From: Methanomassiliicoccales archaeon
GTDB lineage: Archaea > Thermoplasmatota > Thermoplasmata > Methanomassiliicoccales > UBA472
Reading direction: 5' to 3'
NCBI GenBank assembly: GCA_026394395.1
Contig: JAPKYK010000001.1
Location: forward strand, 373,773 to 437,772
DNA length: 64,000 nt
Shown: positions 50,969 to 59,266 of the stretch, piece after piece
Layout of the letters: each line of letters starts with the position of its first letter
Numbering within the stretch: the stretch's first letter is position 1
Translations under genes and position numbers: made by a program
Notes under the pieces: generated by a model
Databases searched by the model: none
The model's input: only the letters and a program-made list of their open reading frames with translations
What the model was told of the DNA's origin: nothing

Positions 50969-51655
50969 ATGGACAACGTGGAAAGCTTCAAGTGCCGCAT
51001 TCTGACCTGGGACGAGATATCCAGATGGACCGAGGCCGTGGCCCATGACATCGAGGACAACGGCTTCCGGCCCACGGTGATCATCGGACTGACCCGCGGT
51101 GGGTGGGTGCCGGCGCGCATCGTCTGCGACCACCTGCAGGTGAAGCGGCTGTACGCGGTGAAGACGGAGCACTGGGGCATCACCGCCAACAATTGCGGGA
51201 AAGCGCTGCTGACGCAGGAGCTCAACACCAGCATCGAGGGCGAGTCGGTCCTCATTTTCGACGACATCACCGACACTGGGGAGAGCATCGCTCTGGCCGA
51301 AGAGCACCTGAAGAAGCTCGGGCCCAAGGAGGTGCGGACGGCCACGCTGCTGCACATCACCCATTCCAAGAAGGAGCCGGACTATTACGAGGTGGAGGTT
51401 CCCAAGGAGGACTGGACCTGGTTCATCTTCCCCTGGAACCTGCACGAGGACCTGAGGGCGCTCCTCCCCAAGACGCTGTACGAGCCGAAGACGGTGACCG
51501 GCGTTCAGAAGGCGTTCAAGGAGCAGTTCCAGATCGACGTGCCCGAGGAGCTGATCCGCCGCACCCTGCGGCACCTGACCGCTTCGGGCAAAATAATGAA
51601 GAAGGGCACCAAATGGCACAAGACCGACGGCGACGTGGCGATGAATCCCAAATGA
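50969..51655 (+). CDS. Gpt-like purine phosphoribosyltransferase with C-terminal helical extension
   Basis: 228 residues. The PRPP-binding loop is VLIFDDITDTGES and the N-terminal IGLTRGGWVPARIVCDHL fits the COG2236-type xanthine/hypoxanthine-guanine transferases of archaea. Residues about 170-228 form a helical, winged-helix-like tail absent from short PRTases. The base specificity is not readable. GTTTATTTCC lies about 45 bp before the ATG. It is close to ade and hpt, consistent with purine salvage. Confidence 0.83.
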   Translation: MDNVESFKCRILTWDEISRWTEAVAHDIEDNGFRPTVIIGLTRGGWVPARIVCDHLQVKRLYAVKTEHWGITANNCGKALLTQELNTSIEGESVLIFDDITDTGESIALAEEHLKKLGPKEVRTATLLHITHSKKEPDYYEVEVPKEDWTWFIFPWNLHEDLRALLPKTLYEPKTVTGVQKAFKEQFQIDVPEELIRRTLRHLTASGKIMKKGTKWHKTDGDVAMNPK

Positions 51656-51658
51656 TTC

Positions 51659-51961
51659 TCAGATCTCTATGAACACGTCGTCCCCTTCCACGGAGACGAT
51701 GTAGACGCGCATGTCCTTGGCCCCGTCATGGGACATCTTCCTTCCAGTGCCTATGTCGAACTCCGCCCCGTGCGCCGGACAGGCGACCACGCCGTCCCTG
51801 ATGGTGCCATAGGACAGGTCGAACCCGAAGTGCGAGCACTTTCCATCCATGCCGTACAGCCGTCCCTTGTACCGCCCGACCACGAACGACCGGCCGTCGA
51901 CCTTCAGGCCTTTCAGCCGCCCTTCCTTGATGTCCGCGTCCTTGCCCACGAGGACCTTCAT
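51659..51961 (-). CDS. Stand-alone Rieske [2Fe-2S] ferredoxin
   Basis: 100 residues with the Rieske ligands C-x-H in KCSHFGFDL and C-x2-H in CPAHGAEFD, sequence typical of soluble biphenyl-type or NirD-type ferredoxins. It has no membrane helix or signal peptide. The ATG at 51961 gives MKVLVGKDADIKEG; an upstream extension is not conserved. The partner oxidoreductase is not encoded nearby. It shares a short divergent promoter (GATAAAAC, about 51988-51995) with hpt. Confidence 0.88.
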   Translation of the reverse strand: MKVLVGKDADIKEGRLKGLKVDGRSFVVGRYKGRLYGMDGKCSHFGFDLSYGTIRDGVVACPAHGAEFDIGTGRKMSHDGAKDMRVYIVSVEGDDVFIEI

Positions 51962-52018
51962 GCTCGTTCGAATGACAGCTGGTAGTAGATAAAACTGCCT
52001 TTGGACGGCGCACAATTA

Positions 52019-52609
52019 ATGAGCAACGGAACGGATGTCCTATGGAAGCTCATGCTGAAAAGACTGAAGGCCAGCCTGGAACGGAGCGACATCGTCCGCT
52101 TCGGCGAGTACCAGTATTTCGTTCATCCAATCACCGACGGCATCCCAGCCATGGACCCCAAGGTGCTGGAGGAGGTAATCGACCGCATGCAGGAGATAGG
52201 CGACCTGGACTGCGACCTGATCATCGGGGCCGAGGCCATGGCCATACCGCTGATGGTCCCCCTGTCCCTGAGGACCGGCTTACCGTACAACATCGTGCGC
52301 AAGAGGAAGTACGGGCTGCCCGGAGAGGTCAGCGTGCGCCAGACCACTGGTTATTCGGAAAAGGACCTGTACATCAACGGCTTGAAAAAGGGGGACAGGG
52401 TGGTCATAGTCGACGACGTCATCAGCACCGGCGGGACCCTAAAGGCGATCGTAAAGGCGCTGCAGGACATGGGCGTGGTCATCGTCGACATAATCATCGT
52501 GGTCCAGAAGACCGACCAGCTGGAGAGGCTGCAGGCGGAGCTCGGCGTGCGCATCAAGACATTGGTAAAAGTAGAGGTCCGGGACGGAAAGGTCCGCGTC
52601 CTCACTTGA
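52019..52609 (+). CDS. hpt: Hypoxanthine/guanine phosphoribosyltransferase, archaeal type
   Basis: 196 residues with the archaeal HPRT signature IIGAEAMAIPL, PYNIVRKRKYGLPGEVSV, TGYSEKDLYINGLKKGD and the PRPP loop VVIVDDVISTGGT. It would convert the hypoxanthine formed by adenine deaminase to IMP. The ATG at 52019 lies about 25 bp after a TATA-like element. The end overlaps the convergent ABC permease by 8 bp. Confidence 0.9.
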   Translation: MSNGTDVLWKLMLKRLKASLERSDIVRFGEYQYFVHPITDGIPAMDPKVLEEVIDRMQEIGDLDCDLIIGAEAMAIPLMVPLSLRTGLPYNIVRKRKYGLPGEVSVRQTTGYSEKDLYINGLKKGDRVVIVDDVISTGGTLKAIVKALQDMGVVIVDIIIVVQKTDQLERLQAELGVRIKTLVKVEVRDGKVRVLT

Positions 52610-53390
52610 CCAGGCGCTTCTTCATCAGGTATATCGAGGCCAGGAAGGTGACCACCGCCAAGACCACCACATATACCGCCCCGATGAGCTCGTTCGTTCC
52701 CACCATGTTGTAGCACAGGTCGCGGGCCATGTTGGCGATGTGGGTGAGGGGAAGGGCCATGGCCAGCTGCTGCCCCCATTCCGGCAGCACGCTTAACGGG
52801 AAGAACGTCCCGCTGAACAGGAACATGGGCGTGATGAACAGGAAGAACGGATAGTTGAAGGAGTCCAAGTTCGGAACGAGCGCGGTGAAGAGCATGGCCA
52901 CGGAAGCGAACATCAGTCCTCCGGCGAAGGCGATCAGCGGTATCAGCAGCAGTCCGGGAAGCTCGGCGAAACCGAGCACGGCGATCACGCCCAGCACGAT
53001 GGTGGTGTTGATGAAGGTCTTGGTCGCCCCCCATAATATCTCCCCGGCGATGACGTCCTCCAGCGACAGAGGTGTGGCCAGGACGGCGTCGAAGGTCTTC
53101 TGGTAGTACATGCGCACGAAGGAGCCGTAGGTGCACTCGTAGAACGCCCCGTTCATTATGCTGATGGCCACCAGCCCGGGGGCCAGGAACTTGATGTACT
53201 CCACGCTCTCCCCGCCGTAGACGATGTCCGCCTGGATGAGGGCGCCGAAGCCGAGGCCCATGGCCAGCAGGTACAGTATCGGTTCCAGGAACGAAGGTAG
53301 AAAGTTGGTCTTCCAGGTGGTCAGGAACACGTCCCGGTTGCGCTTCCACAGGGCGAGAGAACGCCAGGAGATATTGGAGAGGAGGCTCAT
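52602..53390 (-). CDS. ABC-2 type exporter permease
   Basis: 262 residues with six membrane helices and the ABC-2 pattern (EPILYLLAMGLGFGALI, FVRMYYQKTFDAVLATPLSLEDVIAGEILWGATK, MFLFSGTFFPLSVLPEWGQ, LPLTHIANMARDLC). This form resembles NodJ and DrrB-type permeases for drugs, lipids or polysaccharides. The ATG overlaps the ATPase stop (ATGA). The substrate is unknown. Confidence 0.9.
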   Translation of the reverse strand: MSLLSNISWRSLALWKRNRDVFLTTWKTNFLPSFLEPILYLLAMGLGFGALIQADIVYGGESVEYIKFLAPGLVAISIMNGAFYECTYGSFVRMYYQKTFDAVLATPLSLEDVIAGEILWGATKTFINTTIVLGVIAVLGFAELPGLLLIPLIAFAGGLMFASVAMLFTALVPNLDSFNYPFFLFITPMFLFSGTFFPLSVLPEWGQQLAMALPLTHIANMARDLCYNMVGTNELIGAVYVVVLAVVTFLASIYLMKKRLVK

Positions 53391-54295
53391 TCGATAAGCC
53401 CCCTTCCCGTGGTGCGCAGGAACACGTCCTCCAGGGTGGCGTTGCGTATGAGATAGTAGCTCATGGAGAAATGTTCCTTGAGCTCCGCGGCCACCCTCTG
53501 TCCTTCCTTGGTGTAGATGAACATGCGGTCAATGGTCCGCTCGTACTGCCATCCTTTTCCTTTGATGTACGCTTCCATCTCATCCGTGGGCACATCGATC
53601 TCCATGACGTCCGTGCCGATGACCTGGTCGATGAGGTCGCACGGTCTGCCTTGCAGGATTATCTTGCCGTGGTCCATGATGACCAGGCGGTCGCAGAGGC
53701 GTTCCGCCTCGTCCATGTAATGGGTCGTAATGACGACCGTAACCTTCTTGCGCTTGAGCTCCCGCACCTTCTCCCAGATGAGATGCCTGGCTTGTGGGTC
53801 AAGACCGGTGGTCGGTTCGTCCAATATGAGCATCTGGGGGTCGTTCATCATCGCCCGTGCGATTATCAGCCGGCGCTTCATGCCCCCGGAGATCTCCTGT
53901 ATCTTCTCGTCCCGCTTCTCGCTGAGCTGCATGAACTCCAGCAGAAGGTCCGCCCTATCCTGCGATTCCTTCTTGGGGATGCCAAAATAGCGGCCGTAGA
54001 CCGTCAGGTTGTGGCGCACGGTGAAGTCCGGGTCCAGGTTGTTCTCCTGAGGAGCGACGCCGATGACCTGCTTGATCTCCCTGGGGCTGGCGGTGACGTC
54101 CATCCCCAGCACCTCCAGCTTTCCAGAGGTCAGCGGGCTGGCGCAATGGATCATACGCATGATGGTGCTCTTTCCCGCGCCGTTAGGGCCCAGGAAACCG
54201 AAGCACTCCCCTTCTTCGATCTGGAAGTCGATGCCGTCGACCGCCTTGAGGCTGTCGAACATCTTGGTCAGCCCTTCCGCCCTCACCGCTGGCAT
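53387..54295 (-). CDS. ABC exporter ATPase, NodI/DrrA type
   Basis: 302 residues. Walker A GPNGAGKST, signature ISGGMKRRL, Walker B QMLILDEPTTGLDPQ and switch His in TTHYMDEAERLCD are all normal. The C-terminal 80 residues form the regulatory extension of DrrA-like ATPases, ending LEDVFLRTTGRGL. First gene of the two-gene exporter operon. Confidence 0.94.
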   Translation of the reverse strand: MPAVRAEGLTKMFDSLKAVDGIDFQIEEGECFGFLGPNGAGKSTIMRMIHCASPLTSGKLEVLGMDVTASPREIKQVIGVAPQENNLDPDFTVRHNLTVYGRYFGIPKKESQDRADLLLEFMQLSEKRDEKIQEISGGMKRRLIIARAMMNDPQMLILDEPTTGLDPQARHLIWEKVRELKRKKVTVVITTHYMDEAERLCDRLVIMDHGKIILQGRPCDLIDQVIGTDVMEIDVPTDEMEAYIKGKGWQYERTIDRMFIYTKEGQRVAAELKEHFSMSYYLIRNATLEDVFLRTTGRGLIE

Positions 54296-54391
54296 AAACG
54301 CCCTGAAATGACCTTCAGGATATTAGTGTTGGCGTCCGGTTAGCCTCATTGCATTGCCACATCACTACCTCCCCGCAGATAAATCACCGGC

Positions 54392-55927
54392 GTGTTCACG
54401 GCCGACCTGCTTCTACTTTTCTACTTCACCCTCTTCGGCATGGGGCTGGGCGCATTATCAGGTCTGGCGCCGGGCATACACGTGAACACTCTGGCCGTGC
54501 TCCTGGTGATGACCGTTCCCTCGTTATCCCCGTCGCTGGACGGTCTGTGTGTTTCCTCAGGATGTTCCCTGCCGCCGGAACTGCTGCTCTCCTGCGCCAT
54601 CCTGGCCGCGGCCATCTGCCATTCCTTCCTAGATTTCATCCCCTCTTTGATCATGGGCGTGCCGGACGAGACGGAGTGCCTGTCCGTGCTGCCGTCTCAC
54701 CGTCTCCTACTGGAGGGCAGAGGGCTGGACGCTTTGCAGGCGGCGGCGCAAGGGAGCCTGGTGGGGGCCATGGCCGGCCTTATCGTCCTGCTCCCGCTGC
54801 CTTTCATCCACGTTCAGATCACCGGTATGCTTCTCTCTTTGACCCGGTTCATTCCCTGGATATTGCTTTGCGTCCCTTTCATCCTGGTCTGGGCTGAAGG
54901 GGGCAAGGCCGATCCCAAGGCAGAGCTGGACACGCGCGGAGGGAGGGCGGAACTGACCGACACAGTGTCTCTCAAGAGGCACGTACCGGTGCACGGTGAT
55001 TCCGCCCGGGTGATCGGTGAGGTGAGGCGGCGCTATGGGCGATGGGAGGTGCGCACACCGCTGCAAACGTTCAGGATAAAGGGCGCCGGGCTTCAGCCGG
55101 GCAGGCAGCTCCTTATGGGCCACTGGATCGTGCGCAAGGACCGCTTTCCGTTGACCGTCCGGTGCGTTCTCCTTTTCTTCTGCTCAGGGGTGCTAGGCGT
55201 CATGGCCATGGACGGCCTGGTGCCCGGAGAGGACATCTGGAGGGGGATGGAGGGCAACATGCTCATGCCTCTTTTCACCGGGCTGTTCGGACTACCTCTT
55301 CTCATCGGTTCCAGCCGCGGACGGATGCCAGAGCAGAACCCGGAAGCGGGAGAACCCCCGTCAGTGATCGGAGCGCTCAAAGGTTCGCTCATGGGCGGGC
55401 TGGTGGGCTGGCTCCCGGGCGTAACGGCCACGGCCGGGGCGGTGCTGACCACCATGTTCCCTCGTTCCAAGGAGAACGATCCGGAAGGGTTCATAGCCAT
55501 GGTGTCCTCGGTGGCCACGGCCGCGGCGGTGCTGGGCCTGGGCACGCTGCTTCTATTGGGAAAGGGAAGGAGCGGGACATTGCTGGCCATGCAGGAGACC
55601 ATGCCCTCCCTGGCCGTCGAGTACGTCCCAGCGCTGCTGCTGTGCGTGCTATCGTCATCGCTGCTCTCCTACTGGCTCACGATGAAGCTGGGATGGCGCT
55701 TATTGCGGAAGGCGCAGGGCCGGGATCTCACCAAGCTCAACCAGGCGGCTCTGATCGGCATGATCGCTTTATCGTTCCTTCTGGCCGGACCGGGCGGTCT
55801 GGTGCTGCTGACACTGTCCACCATTCTGGGGATGGTCCCGTCCAAGGTGGGCGTCAGCCGGGTGCATCTGACCGGTTGTTTGCTATTGCCCATCCTTATC
55901 TACTATTTCGCCCCGTTCCTGCGATAG
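54392..55927 (+). CDS. TctA/DUF112-like integral membrane protein
   Basis: 511 residues with roughly ten membrane helices and the archaeal DUF112/TctA pattern: GLGALSGLAPGIHVNTLAVL in the first part and GSLMGGLVGWLPGVTATAGAVL in the second, which indicates an internal repeat. Between them is a cytoplasmic stretch (about 165-245) with basic beta-rich sequence. TctA proteins are carboxylate-transporter large subunits, but no TctB or TctC is near, and the archaeal form is uncharacterised. It starts at GTG 54392 and overlaps the polymerase gene by 25 bp at its end. Confidence 0.82.
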   Translation: MFTADLLLLFYFTLFGMGLGALSGLAPGIHVNTLAVLLVMTVPSLSPSLDGLCVSSGCSLPPELLLSCAILAAAICHSFLDFIPSLIMGVPDETECLSVLPSHRLLLEGRGLDALQAAAQGSLVGAMAGLIVLLPLPFIHVQITGMLLSLTRFIPWILLCVPFILVWAEGGKADPKAELDTRGGRAELTDTVSLKRHVPVHGDSARVIGEVRRRYGRWEVRTPLQTFRIKGAGLQPGRQLLMGHWIVRKDRFPLTVRCVLLFFCSGVLGVMAMDGLVPGEDIWRGMEGNMLMPLFTGLFGLPLLIGSSRGRMPEQNPEAGEPPSVIGALKGSLMGGLVGWLPGVTATAGAVLTTMFPRSKENDPEGFIAMVSSVATAAAVLGLGTLLLLGKGRSGTLLAMQETMPSLAVEYVPALLLCVLSSSLLSYWLTMKLGWRLLRKAQGRDLTKLNQAALIGMIALSFLLAGPGGLVLLTLSTILGMVPSKVGVSRVHLTGCLLLPILIYYFAPFLR

Positions 55928-58059
55928 AAGTCCCGCAGGCGGTCCTGACCCAGGTCGAACGGCGAAAGAAGCTCGCCGGCGGCCCGGAACATAAGCTCCG
56001 CGTACCGTTCGGCGTCATACTCTTCGTCTCCGTCCAGGAACTGCGCCACCTTGACCTCCTTGCCCTTGGTCATCACGAACTCCACTGCTTCCCCGGGCGG
56101 AGTGCGGAAGCCCTGCTGCTCTAGCTGGCACAGCACCTTGAACTGGTCGTTCTTCTGCCGGTACTCGTTCAGCTCCCGGGTGACCCGCTTCGAGAGCACC
56201 AGCTTCTCCAAAGGGACGCTCATGTCCCTCAGCTGGCGCACGTACGAATCGAGAACGCCCAAAGCCTCTGGTATGCGGTGCTGGAAGCCTTCGGCGTCCT
56301 CTCCCAATACGAGATGGTCGAGCATGCCCTGCTGCAGCTCCCTGGCCAATGTGCAGGTGTCCCGGCGGCGCAAAGCTATTCCGCGCACCTTCAGCTCCCC
56401 GTCCTGGAACGCCCCATAGTAACGGTTCAGGGCGCCTGCCCCGTTGGTGAGGTTCGGAAGGAACACTATCCATTTGTACTCGCCTTCCCACACCAGCGGT
56501 ATCTGCATCCGGCGGCCGATCTCCTGGCAGTACGATTCTATGTCCCCGTCCCCTTCCAACCACAGCGAGTCGACGATGCCGTGCAGAACGCGGAAGCCCT
56601 TGCGTTCGGCTAGCTCGGCCGACTTGAGCAGTATCTCCCGGCCGTGGGCGGTGATGGACTCATGGCACTCGATGCGCCCGAAGCGGGCGTTGCGATAGCC
56701 GGTGTAACCGAAGCAGGTCACCAACACCCACTTGAGCACCTTCGCTCGTTGGTCGTAGATGGCGCTGTGCCGGCCACCCTCCTTCTTCAGACGCTTGAAG
56801 GAAATGCGGCGGCGGACTATCGGCTCCAGCACCCGGGCCAGCATGCCCACCTTCTTGGAGCAGGTCCAGTATCCCAGCCCGGGCACCGGCTCCCCGTCAT
56901 CCTTACAGCATTCGCAGTTCAGCGTCTCCGGGGAGATGTTGTGCCGGACCATGATGCTCGGATACAGCGAAGTGAAGTCCACCTCCTGGACATGTTCGTG
57001 CAGGCCCACCTTCGGCTCGTAGATCAGCCCGCCGCGGTCCGAGGCCACCAGCTCGGCGGCGGTCTTGAAGTCCTCCGGCAGGTTCTTCTTCCACATGACC
57101 AGCGAACCCATCTTCGTCGCCTCGTTCAACTGCATGGCGCTGATGGCGCTGCCCGGGGACATGCGGGCCATGTCCTGCAAAGATATCCGCGACAGACGGC
57201 ACAGGTCGATGAGACCGGCCATGCCGCCCTCCTGGAAGATGAAGGACGATCCCTTGTCCAGATGTATCCGTCCACGCAGTTTGTACGCCGGCGGCTTGTA
57301 GAGTATCCGCCCATAGGTGAAGTAGCTCTTGCCCTTGCCCTGGCGCTTTCCTCCTTCCCGCCCCAGCTCGATCTCCATCTCGTTGCGCTCGGCGCACTTC
57401 TCCAGAAAAGGCAGATGGAAGCTGTCCCCGCCGTCGGTGACCAGAACATCCGGGTCCCTCTCCCGCAGCAGGTCCTGCAGCTGCTCCAGTATGTCCGCCT
57501 CCTTGCCCTCCATAACGACATCGTCCAGCGTCACCCTTTTCAGGCGGTCGTCCAGCATGGGCATGCCCCGCCGGGCGGACGTTTCTATTTTCAGCTCACC
57601 TATGCTGAGGTCCGGCATGGGATAGTCCAAGCGGAACGGGGTGTCCAGATTCTTCCACTTCTCCACGTCCATCAGGCCCATGGGGAAGACCTTGCGGTGC
57701 AGGAAATAGCGCGTGTCCATGCGCGTGTCCACGTTGAAGAGCGTGTGATCGCGGTGGCATCCCCATTTGTCGATGGTCTTGGCCAGGGGCATGAGGTTGC
57801 GGTAGCCGCGGGGCGTCACCCGCAGCACCTCCTCCTTAGGTCCGGTCAGCCAGGTGCGGTGCTTCTCCCAGTGATGCTCGACGCCCGCCTCCTTTAGCCC
57901 CATAAGAAGTGAGGCTCGCCTCTCAGGCGACGGTTTCACGTAGAACGAGGGCCGGAACTCCTTGTCAGCGATGCGCTCCACGCCGGAGGTGGTCTTCACC
58001 CAGGTGACCATCTCGTTATTGACCTCGTCGGCGTAGCAGTCCAGGATCCAGCCACGCAT
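55903..58059 (-). CDS. B-family DNA polymerase, PolB2-like with degenerate proofreading and motif C
   Basis: 718 residues. Motif A is intact (D361-FTSLYPSI). Motif B reads KVLKWVLVTCFGYTGY, retaining K443 but not the usual NSxYG. Motif C reads HGIVDSLW instead of YGDTDSLF, so the first Asp is Ile and only D497 remains. The exonuclease domain is damaged: Exo I is KIET rather than DIET, and Exo II is GDSFH rather than NxxxFD. A cysteine cluster (about 382-400) lies between motifs A and B. These features match the archaeal PolB2/Dpo2 group, linked elsewhere to lesion bypass. Third gene of an operon, 4 bp after the 79-residue gene. Confidence 0.87.
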   Translation of the reverse strand: MRGWILDCYADEVNNEMVTWVKTTSGVERIADKEFRPSFYVKPSPERRASLLMGLKEAGVEHHWEKHRTWLTGPKEEVLRVTPRGYRNLMPLAKTIDKWGCHRDHTLFNVDTRMDTRYFLHRKVFPMGLMDVEKWKNLDTPFRLDYPMPDLSIGELKIETSARRGMPMLDDRLKRVTLDDVVMEGKEADILEQLQDLLRERDPDVLVTDGGDSFHLPFLEKCAERNEMEIELGREGGKRQGKGKSYFTYGRILYKPPAYKLRGRIHLDKGSSFIFQEGGMAGLIDLCRLSRISLQDMARMSPGSAISAMQLNEATKMGSLVMWKKNLPEDFKTAAELVASDRGGLIYEPKVGLHEHVQEVDFTSLYPSIMVRHNISPETLNCECCKDDGEPVPGLGYWTCSKKVGMLARVLEPIVRRRISFKRLKKEGGRHSAIYDQRAKVLKWVLVTCFGYTGYRNARFGRIECHESITAHGREILLKSAELAERKGFRVLHGIVDSLWLEGDGDIESYCQEIGRRMQIPLVWEGEYKWIVFLPNLTNGAGALNRYYGAFQDGELKVRGIALRRRDTCTLARELQQGMLDHLVLGEDAEGFQHRIPEALGVLDSYVRQLRDMSVPLEKLVLSKRVTRELNEYRQKNDQFKVLCQLEQQGFRTPPGEAVEFVMTKGKEVKVAQFLDGDEEYDAERYAELMFRAAGELLSPFDLGQDRLRDFYRRNGAK

Positions 58060-58063
58060 CCTA

Positions 58064-58303
58064 TCAGGCCTTCTTCCTCAGGCGTTCCAGCTCCTTCTCC
58101 TGCTCCAGAAGGATGGAGAGGAACGCCCCTTCCAGGGGGTCCAGGAAGGCGGCTACGGTGGCGGCCGAGGCATGCAGGCGCACCTTGTCCGAAAGACGGT
58201 CGAACGCTTCCTGGTCCTCCTGCGGCAGCGCCCTCCGGAAATCGTTCCAGTTGCGGAAGACGCTCTCCGAGGCCATGCGGAACGTGGGGACGGTGCGGCC
58301 CAT
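58064..58303 (-). CDS. Small helical protein between RecA-like and PolB2 genes
   Basis: 79 residues, almost all helical, with ESVFRNWNDFRRALPQEDQ, a hydrophobic central helix and a C-terminal coiled stretch LLEQEKELERLRKKA. The ATG overlaps the stop of the RecA-like gene by one base (TGATG) and its TGA is 4 bp before the polymerase ATG. No known domain is recognised. The tight coupling suggests that it joins the polymerase and RecA-like proteins. Confidence 0.75.
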   Translation of the reverse strand: MGRTVPTFRMASESVFRNWNDFRRALPQEDQEAFDRLSDKVRLHASAATVAAFLDPLEGAFLSILLEQEKELERLRKKA

Positions 58304-59040
58304 CAGGACCGCCTCCGATATTCGTCCAGGGTGGTCTGGCTTGGTGGAACTGGACGATACATTATCTCCTTCTCTTCCCGGGGCAGGGAGATTCGCACGT
58401 ACCCGGAGCGGTGCTCCACGCTGATCACCCGGTCCACCTTCTCGTAGAAGAGCGAGCGCAACCCCTTGCGATACATCAGCTTGGCCAGCCCGTAGTTGGT
58501 GACCACCGTCACGGTGCGGTGCTTGGCGGTGAGGGAGCGCAACTTGCCCATCCCCCTTTCCATGAGCTTCAGCGATTCCCCCCAGTCCATGTCGGCGTCC
58601 TGGAAGAGGTCCGGATAGCACGATACGACGACCATGCCGCCCTTGCTGCGCAGCAGCTCGTTCTCCAATGATTCCTCGACCAAGGTGGACATCTGATAGG
58701 CGGTGAAGGCCCGGGAGACGTTTATGCTAGTCAATACCTCCTCCGGCCTCATCCGGAAGCGTTTGCACACGTAGGTGAGGTCGTACGGATTCACGGAGTT
58801 CCCGCCGTCCACCCACACCACGTCGCGATGCCATTCCCGCACGAAGTTCACGCTGAGCATGTTGACCATGGTGAACAGCAGCCGGTCGGAGCTGTCGATG
58901 GTGGTGACCGTTCCCGCTTCCAAACCTCCGAGAAGCTCGTCCACCGGGGGTATGGCGGTGGTGGCCAGCATTCCATCCGCCTCGAAATGAAAGTCATGGA
59001 CCATCGGTTCGGTCACTATATCCGGCATAGAGCGGTACAT
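58303..59040 (-). CDS. RecA/KaiC-like protein with degenerate P-loop, first gene of the PolB2 operon
   Basis: 245 residues with the RecA-core outline: IPPVDELLGGLEAGTVTTI (KaiC/RadA-like entry), then SSDRLLFTMVN at the P-loop place with no GKT, DVVWVDGGNSVNPYDL at a Walker B-like strand and MVVVSCYPDLF, TVVTNYGLAKLMY as later core strands. It therefore looks like a non-hydrolysing RadA paralogue. The ATG at 59040 follows AGGGGGA and a CTTTATACC TATA box at 59074-59083; upstream in-frame codons are not conserved. Confidence 0.8.
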   Translation of the reverse strand: MYRSMPDIVTEPMVHDFHFEADGMLATTAIPPVDELLGGLEAGTVTTIDSSDRLLFTMVNMLSVNFVREWHRDVVWVDGGNSVNPYDLTYVCKRFRMRPEEVLTSINVSRAFTAYQMSTLVEESLENELLRSKGGMVVVSCYPDLFQDADMDWGESLKLMERGMGKLRSLTAKHRTVTVVTNYGLAKLMYRKGLRSLFYEKVDRVISVEHRSGYVRISLPREEKEIMYRPVPPSQTTLDEYRRRS

Positions 59041-59266
59041 CTGTTCCCCCTGTACCGTTTTCGCCTTGAGGGTATAAAGGAATGATAGGGGGAGGTCGAT
59101 GAAAATGGAACCGGATTCAAAAATATCATAGTGCGCAATCCGCAATTGGTGCACGACGGTAGGGTCGGAAACATTCTGATGGGCTCTATTAAAATGAGGA
59201 TGCTCTGATCACAGTTATATACCCGACAAAATCGTAATTTGTCCAAACACTTAGGGGGGAAGTTGG
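59041..59266. promoter_or_regulatory. Divergent promoter region of the PolB2 operon and the large surface protein
   Basis: For the minus-strand operon, CCTTTATACC (59083-59074) lies about 35 bp before the ATG at 59040. For the plus strand, GTTATATAC (59215-59223) is followed by GGGGGGA at 59254-59260, a strong ribosome-binding site, with no ATG, GTG or TTG in the correct frame six to ten bases beyond it. No clear palindrome shared by the two promoters was seen. Confidence 0.5.

Noticed and set aside
56644..57897. Plus-strand open frame of 417 codons antisense to the PolB2-like gene
   Set aside because: It mirrors the codon bias of the polymerase gene on the other strand, has His/Val/Gln-rich sequence with no domain, and the minus-strand frame has clear polymerase motifs.
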